Source: Bubalus kerabau (Eukaryota > Chordata > Mammalia > Artiodactyla > Bovidae). Taken from it: a DNA stretch of 64,000 nucleotides. The DNA lies in NCBI RefSeq assembly GCF_029407905.1, contig NC_073637.1, positions 50,468,501-50,532,500 on the forward strand, in the 5' to 3' direction. Below, piece by piece: positions 56,815 to 64,000 of the stretch. Below the pieces are notes generated by a model that made no database searches, was not told the DNA's origin, and saw nothing but the letters and a program-made list of their open reading frames with translations. A program made the position numbers and the translations under genes. Numbering within the stretch: the first letter of the stretch is position 1; every line of letters starts with the position of its first letter.

Positions 56815-56962
56815 ATAACTAACATGTACTGAGAATCTTGAAATAAACAGTGGGACAGGAGCTTTATACTTTTATTGAAATTAGAGCTGACTCTAACAAC
56901 CATAGTAAATATAAGACATGAGGAGACAAAAATGTTTAGCTCACATCAGAAAATGGCCATAT
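56815..56962 (-). repeat. MIR remnant
   Basis: 'AACATGTACTGAGAATCTTG', 'GGGACAGGAGCTTTATAC', 'CTCTAACAACCATAG' and 'ACATGAGGAGACAAAAATG' follow the antisense MIR order. Confidence 0.5.
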
Positions 56963-56981
56963 CATAAAAAAGAGCCAGTAG

Positions 56982-57104
56982 AAGAAGGCAATGGCAACCC
57001 ACTCTAGTGTTCTTGCCTGAAGAATCCCAGGCACAGGGGAGCCTGGTGGGCTGCCGTCTTTGGGGTTGCACAGATTTGGACACGACTGAAGCGACTTAGC
57101 AGCA
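56982..57104 (+). mobile_element. Bov-A2-type SINE, single unit
   Basis: 'GAAGGCAATGGCAACCCACT' through 'GCCTGGTGGGCTGCCGTC' to 'GAAGCGACTTAGCAGCAG'. Only one unit is present. The flanks share only a few bases, so the TSD is not clear. Confidence 0.9.
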
Positions 57105-58630
57105 GTATTGATATTTAAGATGATATTTTGTAGAATGGTGTTTCTGGCCAGGGAAGACCTAGGTCAGTTTCCTAATTGAATGAAAGCAAATAATCATGAT
57201 ATTTATATCATCACCTATATAACATAGCCGACTAAGACTGTATGACAAGGAACTAATAAACAGAAGCCTAGAAATTAGTCTCTCCTTTTATGATCTTGGG
57301 GGGAAAAATGTGGTTTCTGTTTTGGCCTGTGTTTGCCTGATAAAGCAAGAATATTTTCCCTAAAAGAGCAGTTATTTATGAAAAAAAAAAGTTAAATCAC
57401 TACCAGGCATGTTAACTTAGAAAAGGAAACCAACTTAACTATTATCTGACTTTGGGAGACACAAGGACTTGGGAATGGGAAACCAACTAACCTAATTTTA
57501 AACTAAATTTCAGTCATTGTAGCTTAAAATATCTCAAGACAAAGCTGATGAAAATGAATATAAGGCTAGTGAACATACGAAACACTCCAAAAAATTTCAG
57601 TACAGAATGAAACTCATTTGGTAGAACAAGGAAAAATTGAAGCTCTGATATTAAAATATAAAATTATTAATATTTTAAGGATAACTTAAAGATACAGACC
57701 ACTTGAAGGTAATAAAAAATAAATGTAACCTTATTATGCCTGTCCCTAAGAGTGCACACATCTGTTGTATGTAAGTTATGGCCAATAGAGAAATTCAAGG
57801 ATTAGATTTGTGAATAATATTCTATTCATATTTAATAGAAAAGTATAAAATCTACAAAATTAAACTCATATCTATGTTATAGATATCCAGTCAATATTAA
57901 ATATTCACAGTGTGAATTACTTAGAGACATAATACTAAAATCACTGCCATCAACAATATAAATGTAAATTTAACATTCTGTTGGTCTCTCTTACATCTCT
58001 TTCTGTAGGTAAGCAGACAGAGAGGAGTTTATTTGTGTGTGTGGTTTTGACAGTAGAAGTCAAAGGATCTAGAAGGAAGGAATTCATTGACTATGGGAAA
58101 GAAAGTAGAAATGACTGTAGGTAACAAATATTGGTCTTCTGGTCTACCCCTAGGAGTTGAAGCCTAACTTAAGGGAAGAGTTGTTTCCATGAAGGTCTTC
58201 ATAATATACTAGAATGAACAATAATGCCCCTATGATGCCCAAGATAAAGTTATTTCTTTAACCTTTAAGTACCTTGGTTCTTCAAGTTCTCAAAGAAACA
58301 TACAACATAACAACATGACAGACTTTCTTAGGGACTCCCCAAAATTAATGAGTGAGACTTCGCATGAAGCTGAATGTTTTACATTAAAAAATGAGGAGAA
58401 TAGAGGAAGAGTATGACTCCTTCAGTCTCCATAAATTTGGGAAGTCTGGGGGGACAAAAATTAAATTAGAATTCTTAAGGCAAAACCCTGTCTTTCAGGA
58501 TATTATTACTTACTAGAAGAAGAATATGAAAGCATGAAAATAAATTCCATCCATCTTCTAATTAACAAAATTGTTTTAGATATTTGCCATTTATCCCCAC
58601 ATTTGAAGGTATGTATAAGATAGTATTCTT
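57105..58630. other. unique AT-rich sequence
   Basis: No repeat or gene recognised. A run of ten A lies near 57381. Confidence 0.45.
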
Positions 58631-58633
58631 CAG

Positions 58634-59806
58634 TTAAGTCGCTCAGTCACGTCCAGCTCTTTGCGACCCTATGAATCGTAGCACCCCAGACCTCCCTGTC
58701 TATCACGGATTCCCGGAGTTTACACAAACTCATGCCCATTGAGTCAGTGATGCCATCCAGCCATCTCATCCTCTGTCGTCCCCTTCTCCTCATGCCCCCA
58801 ATCCCTCCCAGCATCAGAGTCTTTTCCAATAAGTCAACTCTTCGCATGAGGTGGCCAAAGTATTGGAGTTTCAGCATCAGTCCTTCCAATGAATACCCAG
58901 GACTGATCTCCTTTAGGATGGACTGGTTGGATCTCCTTGCAGTCCAAGGGACTCTCAAGAGTCTTCTCCAACACCGCAGTTCAAAAGCATCAATTCTTTG
59001 GTGCTCAGCTTTATTCACAATCCACCTCTCACATCCATACCTGAGCACAGGAAAAACCATAGCCTTGACTAGACGGACCTTGGTTGGTAAAGTAATGTCT
59101 CTGCTTTTCAATATGCTATCTAGGTTGGTCATAACTTTCCTTCCCAGGAGTAAGCGTCTTTTAATTTCATGGCTGCAGTCACCATCTGTAGTGATTTTGG
59201 AGCCCAGAAAAATAAAGTCTGCCACTGTTTTCACTGTTTCCCCATCTATTTCCCATGAAGTGATGGGACTGGATGCCATGATCTTCATTTTCTGAATGTT
59301 GAGCTTTAAGCCAACTTTTTCACTCTCCACTTTCACTTTCCTCAAGAGGCTTTTTAGTTCCTCTTCACTTTCTGCCATAAGGGTGGTGTCATCTGCATAT
59401 CTGAGGTTATTGTTATTTCTCCTGGCAGTCTTGATTCCAGCTTGTGCTTCTTCCAGCCCAGTGTTTCTCATGATGTACTCTGCATAGAAGTTAAATAAGA
59501 GGGTAACAATATACAGCCTTGACATACTCCTTTTCCTATTTGGAACCAGTCTGTTGTTCCACGTCCAGTTCTAACTGCTGCTTCCTGACCTGCATATAGG
59601 TTTCTCAAGAGGCAATTCAGGTGGTCTGGTATTCCCATCTCTTGAAGAATTTTCCACAGTTTATTGTGATCCACATAGTCAAAGGCTTTGGCATAATCAA
59701 TAAAGCAGAAATAGATGTTTTTCTGGAACTCTCTTGCTTTTTCGATGATCCAGCAGATTTGGCAATTTGATCTCTGGTTCCTCTGCCTTTTCTAAAACCA
59801 GCTTGA
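58634..59806 (-). mobile_element. BovB LINE, 5'-truncated, inverted
   Basis: The left end is the complement of the 3' end (AAGTCGCTCAGTCACGTCC). The right end lies upstream of the palm-A motif, just inside the QAGFRKGRGTRDQ codons. About 1.17 kb, among the best preserved BovB copies here. No clear TSD was found. Confidence 0.95.
58647..59780 (-). pseudogene. BovB reverse transcriptase remnant with the longest frame in the window
   Basis: A 292-codon frame (58647-59525) carries RYADDTTLMAESEEELKSL, the LNIQKMKIM segment and the whole C-terminal region to the 3' end. It is the longest open frame here. The upstream RT part is split: 59468-59674 holds DHNKLWKILQEMG and GVCQGCIL, and 59617-59919 holds AGFRKGRGTRDQ with the palm-A segment shifted out of frame (Ala-Leu-Leu-Ile-Met-Pro instead of the usual reading). 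At least two frameshifts therefore separate AGFR, palm A and YADD. The endonuclease domain is missing. It is not a host gene. Confidence 0.88.
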
Positions 59807-60050
59807 AAGGAGATAAATATGAAATCCAGCTTTGGGTCCCCCATAAGAGGTGCTTTGCGAAGGCATGTGGTTTTCCTCAAGAGTTTTGAAAGTATTCTTT
59901 TGAGATGAAGCTGCTTCACACATGGGAAAATCTTTGTGTACTGTGAATAAGGATGGATATTTATTCATTTAAAATTGTTGACTCTCCCAAGAAATAATGA
60001 GAACAAAAAGAATGAAAATGAAAACCTTTAAATTTCTTACATGCCAGAAG
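59807..60050. other. unique sequence
   Basis: Nothing recognised. Confidence 0.4.
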
Positions 60051-60054
60051 TTTC

Positions 60055-60220
60055 CAAATATGAGTGTGTCAGCATCTTCTGGAGAGCTTTCAAAAGTGCA
60101 TATCCACAGTTTTGCATCATCAGCGAATCAAATCATGAGGTCAAGTGAGGCTTAAGTTTTTTTTATAAAAATTTACCAAGTTGATTTTGGTGTTTTTCCA
60201 GGTTTGACAACCACTGGAAT
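60055..60220 (-). repeat. hAT-Charlie MER5/MER20-group remnant
   Basis: 'GTGTCAGCATCTTCTGGAGA', 'GCTTTCAAAAGTGCATATCC' and 'GGTTTGACAACCACTGGAAT' match the group in the opposite orientation to the 49.2 kb copy. The middle is diverged. Confidence 0.5.
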
Positions 60221-60379
60221 ATAGCATAGACAATACAGGGGAAATCAGGGAAGGAAAAATCAGTAGAAGTTGGAACCATCAGATAACTCTTCTTTGAAGA
60301 ACAGAAACTTGAACATGGTATACCAGAAAGTGAGATTTCAACCAGGAATGAAATCCTAAACTTGTATTGGAAAAAGTGT

Positions 60380-60700
60380 GTGTTAGGTTAGTACTAGCAG
60401 TTATAACAGATAAACTCCCAAGTTACAGTAGCTTAAAGCAGGAGAAGTATATGTTTCCTTCAAGTAATAATTCATTGAAGGTGTTACTGGTTGGCTTCCA
60501 GGTCTTCATGTGGTAGTTCATAGCGTTCCAAGGCCAATCTTATTATAATCATAATTCCATTATCCCTTAGGACCTCATCATCTTTTGTAAGCAGCCAGTG
60601 AATGGACAGTCCACCTCATTCTTAAATCCTCTGACCTGGAAAAGATCCATATTACTTCTGCACATGTTTCACTGCTGAGAAATAATGATACAACCACCTC
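60380..60700. repeat. possible ancient dispersed repeat, family not named
   Basis: 'GTTAGGTTAGTACTAGCAGT', 'TATAACAGATAAACTCCC' and 'ACAGTAGCTTAAAGCAGGAG' resemble the start of a common old mammalian repeat. The remainder is too diverged. Confidence 0.35.
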
Positions 60701-60770
60701 CAGATGCAAGAGGAGGGAGAGGTTACAAATTATAGTTCCTCTCTGGGCAATTGGATCTCAGTACCATATT

Positions 60771-61088
60771 CAGTTCGGTTCAGTCACTCAGTCATGTCCA
60801 AGTCTTTGCGACCCCATGGACTGCAGCATGCCAGGTTTCCCTGTCCATCACCAACTTCCAGAGCTTACTCAAAACTCATGGCCATCAAGTTGGTGATGCC
60901 ATCCAACCAGCTCATCTTCTGTCATCCCCTTCTTCTCCTGCCTTCAATCTTTCCCAGCATCAGGGTCTTTTCCAGTGAGTCAGTTCTTCACATCAGGTGG
61001 CCCAAGTGTTGGAGTTTCAGCATCAGTCAGTCCAATAAATATTCAGGACTGATTTCCTTTAGGATCGACTGGTTTGATCTCTTGGCAA
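60771..61088 (-). mobile_element. BovB LINE 3' fragment, inverted, with TSD
   Basis: From the tail complement (CAGTTCGGTTCAGTCACTCA) to 'GATCGACTGGTTTGATCTC'. The exact 9-bp TSD TACCATATT lies at 60762-60770 and 61089-61097. It is a short 5'-truncated copy. Confidence 0.95.
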
Positions 61089-61139
61089 TACCATATTAGC
61101 ACAGCATAAATGTGTATGGACACTGAACTACTGTAATGT

Positions 61140-61340
61140 GCATGCTGCGTGCTCAGTTGTGTTCAGCTCTTTCCAACCTCATGGACTGTAGCCCACCAGA
61201 CTCCTCTGTCTGGAATTTTCCAGGAAAGAATACTGCAGTGGGTTGCCATTTCCTTCATCAGGGGATCTTCTCAACCCGGGGGCTGAACCTGAGTCTGCAT
61301 TGTAGGCAGATTCTTTAACTCTGAACCACCTGGGAAGCCC
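61140..61340 (-). mobile_element. Bov-tA SINE
   Basis: Inverted full-length copy ending in the head complement 'AACCACCTGGGAAGCCC'. The next element starts after an 11-bp target sequence. Confidence 0.92.
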
Positions 61341-61351
61341 ATAAAGTGGGC

Positions 61352-61625
61352 TGCTGCTGCTGCTAAGTTGTTTCAGTCGTGTCCGACTCTGTGCGACCCC
61401 ATAGACGGCAGCCCACCAGGCTCCCCCGCCCCTGGGATTCTCCAGGCAAGAACACTGGAGTGGGTTGCCATTTCCTTTTCCAGTGCATGAACATGAAAAG
61501 TGAAAGTGAAGTCACTCAGTCGTGTCTGACTCTTAGCGACCCCATGGACTGCAGCCCACCAGGCTCCTCCGTCCATGGGATTTTCCAGACAAGAGTACTG
61601 GAGTGGGTTGCCATTGCCTTCTCCA
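61352..61625 (-). mobile_element. Bov-A2 SINE, full dimer
   Basis: Both inverted units and the GAAAAGTGAAAGTGAAGTC linker are present. The exact 11-bp TSD ATAAAGTGGGC lies at 61341-61351 and 61626-61636. It inserted at the outer edge of the Bov-tA's tRNA-like head. Confidence 0.96.
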
Positions 61626-61778
61626 ATAAAGTGGGCAGCAAATCCTAAATAAAAGTAAATTCTCTTCGAGTTATCTGCTTCAGATATGAACATTTTTTTG
61701 CATGTGCATTTCATAGTTTTGTGCTGATGTGTATTTCTGTATGTTCACATCTTTTCCTTTTCTACTTATTTTCCTTAG

Positions 61779-61869
61779 GCTCCTGAACTGGAATTGATAA
61801 CGGTGATGTAAACATTCCTTGACTTCATCAGACCCGTGTTCTGAATCTGAGTGTGAGAAAATGACTCCT
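61779..61869 (+). other. candidate exon (splice-site based)
   Basis: A strong pyrimidine tract (CTTTTCCTTTTCTACTTATT) and TTTCCTTAG precede position 61779. A near-consensus donor, GTAAGTAA, starts at 61870. The 91-bp segment is repeat-free and ends AAAATGACTCCT, so a start codon would lie 9 bases before the donor. This could be a 5' UTR exon or a non-coding RNA exon. It rests on splice-site shape alone, and such sites also arise by chance in a window this size. Confidence 0.25.
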
Positions 61870-61875
61870 GTAAGT

Positions 61876-63165
61876 AATTAACCAAGAGGCATATTGCCAT
61901 CTTGGGTCACTTCATCTCCACAGGAGGGACCAAGCAGCTAAAGTAAAAGAGGATGCTGCCTGGGCACAATTTGATCTTTTTTTATTATTATTGTTTTTCC
62001 ATTATAAATAGAAAGAGACAATAGAACCGGAAGGAATTCAGCTAAGGAAACATTCTGTGTTTATATGACCCACTTTTCATGAGAATGGAGTAACATTCAT
62101 GAGAAGGCCAAATGTGGGTCTTTCCAAAAGGCAAGATGTAAGAAAAACAGTCTTTAAACGTAGAGTGCCAAGGAAAAGAGGAGAATAAAGCTAGAAGTTC
62201 AAGCTCCCTGAATATTTAAATTTTGTGAGATAAGTAGGTGTGTGAAGAAGCTAAAAGTAATTTTATTTCTTTTGTTACACATTTGATTTGTGTTAAGAAC
62301 AAATGGTACTCTCCCATAATGAAAGCAGTTCTGACATTTTGGTGTGTTTCATTGTTGGGCTATGCACAGAGTGTTCCTATGTCTTTGTTAATGTATTTTG
62401 AATAAAGATGGGTTTTATATTCATTCTGACCTTGTGATACTACCTTGAGCTCCACAGTACTATATAAAAAGATAAAAGAATTTTACAGTGATCAGTTTTG
62501 GCTATTAATGAAAATATTGCTTATTGCCAAAAGGAAATACATTTTGCACTATTCTAAATTGAGTGACAGTTTAGCCTGTTAAAAATATTTTTATAGGGGC
62601 AATGTGGCCTCAAGAAAAAAATCTGTTATCTTGTGGTTCCCATGGATATGGGCATATTATTTATGATCTGAAAATGTTTGGGGAAAATAAAATTAGTGAC
62701 ATTTGTCAATATTAATCTAATTCTCTCTTGAGTACACTAAAAGGGACACAAATATGTGATTTTTTAAAAAGAGTACTTAAAAAAATAGCTTATATTTGGC
62801 TTTGGAATATATTTTTTGCTTCCAAGAATACTTCCTGTACTGTGCATGATTTTTTTCAGGATTGAATTAAAATAACAGTTAAGTCTTTTTCAATTCATAG
62901 TGTAACAATCTAACAGCTTCACATAAAACCTCCAGAATGTGGCCAAGAAATTTTTAAGGCCTATGAGTGGCCAATATTGATGTCATAAAGTCCATACACA
63001 CAATTTAGATAGTTCCTTATCTGAGATCATCACAGACCATCAACCATGGTTTATTTAAGTCTAATTCATCAATGCTCACTGTAACTTCTGTGAGGGTAGA
63101 GGAAGTTGATTAGACAAAGCAAAGAGACTTCCAAAAATTTTTTAGAAACACAGGAACATTCTGAC
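61876..63165. other. unique sequence
   Basis: No repeat recognised. An AATAAA at 62401-62406 is a possible polyadenylation signal about 530 bp after the candidate exon, with no other support. Confidence 0.4.
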
Positions 63166-63169
63166 CCTA

Positions 63170-63370
63170 GAAAGTTCAATCTTCATTTATTTAACAAATA
63201 TTCATTAACTAGGACTACTGTAAGCATGGATTTAGAGCAGGGAACTAGAAAGACCTGGTGCCTGCCTTTGTTGAACTTCATTCAAATGGGGAAGATAAAC
63301 AATAAATAAGTAAACAAATAAGCATATAAATCCCATGGTAATAAGTGCTGCAGAAAATAAATCAGGGAAA
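63170..63370 (-). repeat. Ancient LINE end (L2/L1M type), antisense
   Basis: 'TTATTTAACAAATATTCATT', 'CTGGTGCCTGCCTTTGTTG', 'GGAAGATAAACAATAAATAA' and 'GTAATAAGTGCTGCAGAAAA' are in the antisense order of old LINE 3' ends. Confidence 0.6.
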
Positions 63371-63387
63371 AGAGCTAGACAGTTATT

Positions 63388-63584
63388 GTGCTTAATCACT
63401 CAGTTGTGTCCGACTCTTTGTGACCCTTTGGACTGTAGCCTGCCAGGCTCCTTGGTCTGTGGAACTTTTTTAGGCAAGAATTCTGGAGTGGGTTGCCATA
63501 TCCTCCATATCCTCCTTCACATAGTCTCCTGTATCATCTGCCTTGCAGGTGGATTCTATACGCACTAAGCCATCAGGGAAGCCC
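63388..63584 (-). mobile_element. Bov-tA SINE
   Basis: Inverted copy from 'TGCTTAATCACTCAGTTGTG' to 'AAGCCATCAGGGAAGCCCC'. An internal CCATATCCT duplication lies near 63497-63512. Confidence 0.92.
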
Positions 63585-64000
63585 CTGATAGTGGATATTA
63601 TTTTATATAAAGTCATCAAGAAATGCCTTTCTCATAGGCATTCCCATGCATCCCCCAGCAGCAGCCCCAGTGACCCCCACCCACCTGATTCCCTCTGCTG
63701 ATGCCTCTTGGTTTTATTTCTGGCTTTCTTTCTAAAGCAGAATACACAAGCCTCAAGCCCTATCCCTTCCCACATTTGACATTGGTTTTAGATGTCGTGT
63801 ATCACGTTTTGTTTGTTTTGTTCTGAAATTAAAATAAAGAAGATGCATTAAAAAAAGGAAAAAAGAAGGGTATCAGAAATGCCCTTCCCATGACCAATAG
63901 GACTCATGGGTTACCAAGTCTACCCTAGTGGTATCCCAGTACTGAGATATTATGACCCTTGCCATGACTGAAACAAGTAGAGGTGAGGAGCAGTTACAAG
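63585..64000. other. unique sequence at right edge
   Basis: No gene or repeat recognised. An A-rich stretch lies at 63830-63870. Confidence 0.4.

Noticed and set aside
62401..62406. AATAAA as a functional poly-A signal
   Set aside because: AATAAA is common in AT-rich DNA, and no upstream gene body or downstream element supports it.
410..63584. Recurrent near-identical 20-60 base strings as a CRISPR-like or satellite array
   Set aside because: The recurrences are scattered SINE and BovB copies in both orientations with irregular spacing and their own TSDs, not regularly spaced repeats.

Overview
This window is nuclear DNA from a ruminant, most likely a bovid (cattle, sheep or goat type). The diagnosis rests on interspersed repeats. 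There are about two dozen Bov-tA/Bov-A/Bov-A2 SINEs, thirteen 3'-end fragments of the RTE-type LINE BovB (tails such as GAACTGAACTGAA), two CHR-type cetartiodactyl SINEs, artiodactyl L1 3' ends, and older mammal-wide repeats (MIR, L1M/L2-type LINE ends, hAT-Charlie MER5-like pieces, a Tigger DNA transposon, a MaLR-type LTR). The sequence is AT-rich and CpG-poor. I found no intact host protein-coding gene, no RNA gene, no CRISPR array and no bacterial feature. Every long open frame either lies inside BovB or is a short frame in unique or SINE sequence. The window therefore looks intergenic or deeply intronic; I cannot name a locus or chromosome.

Layout. 0-11 kb is mostly unique or ancient sequence with isolated SINEs (0.2-0.5, 4.1, 7.7, 10.2 kb) and MIR remnants. 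11.5-14.4 kb is a head-to-tail run of three BovB 3' ends closed by an inverted Bov-tA. 14.9-18.7 kb is SINE-rich, including a Bov-A2 nested in a Bov-tA. 20.8-26.9 kb holds an ancient LINE 3' end, a BovB copy with a clean target-site duplication (TSD), a 2.3 kb antisense L1 remnant, and another ancient LINE 3' end. 28-29.5 kb is an inverted BovB split by half a Bov-A2, then a Bov-tA and two L1 ends. 31-34.7 kb carries the longest BovB fragment, joined tail-to-tail to a Bov-tA, and two more BovB fragments. 35-44 kb is older sequence with MIRs, an L1 end, a MaLR LTR split by a Bov-tA, a (CA)17 microsatellite and a CHR SINE. 44.5-52 kb has Bov-A/Bov-tA copies, BovB ends, an 88-bp tandem duplication, and a Tigger interrupted by a second insertion. 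52-58.6 kb is largely unique. 58.6-61.7 kb has two inverted BovB copies, a Bov-tA and a Bov-A2. The last 2.3 kb is mostly unique and contains a possible short exon at 61779-61869.

How the parts relate. BovB encodes the reverse transcriptase thought to mobilise Bov-tA and Bov-A SINEs. Every BovB copy here is truncated at its 5' end, and those long enough to show a reading frame are broken by stops, frameshifts or deletions. The window is best read as a layered record of retroposition, with several insertions datable relative to one another by nesting and TSDs. I did not find a convincing undescribed system. The items most worth checking are the stacked BovB tails, the nested Tigger, the 88-bp duplication and the candidate exon.
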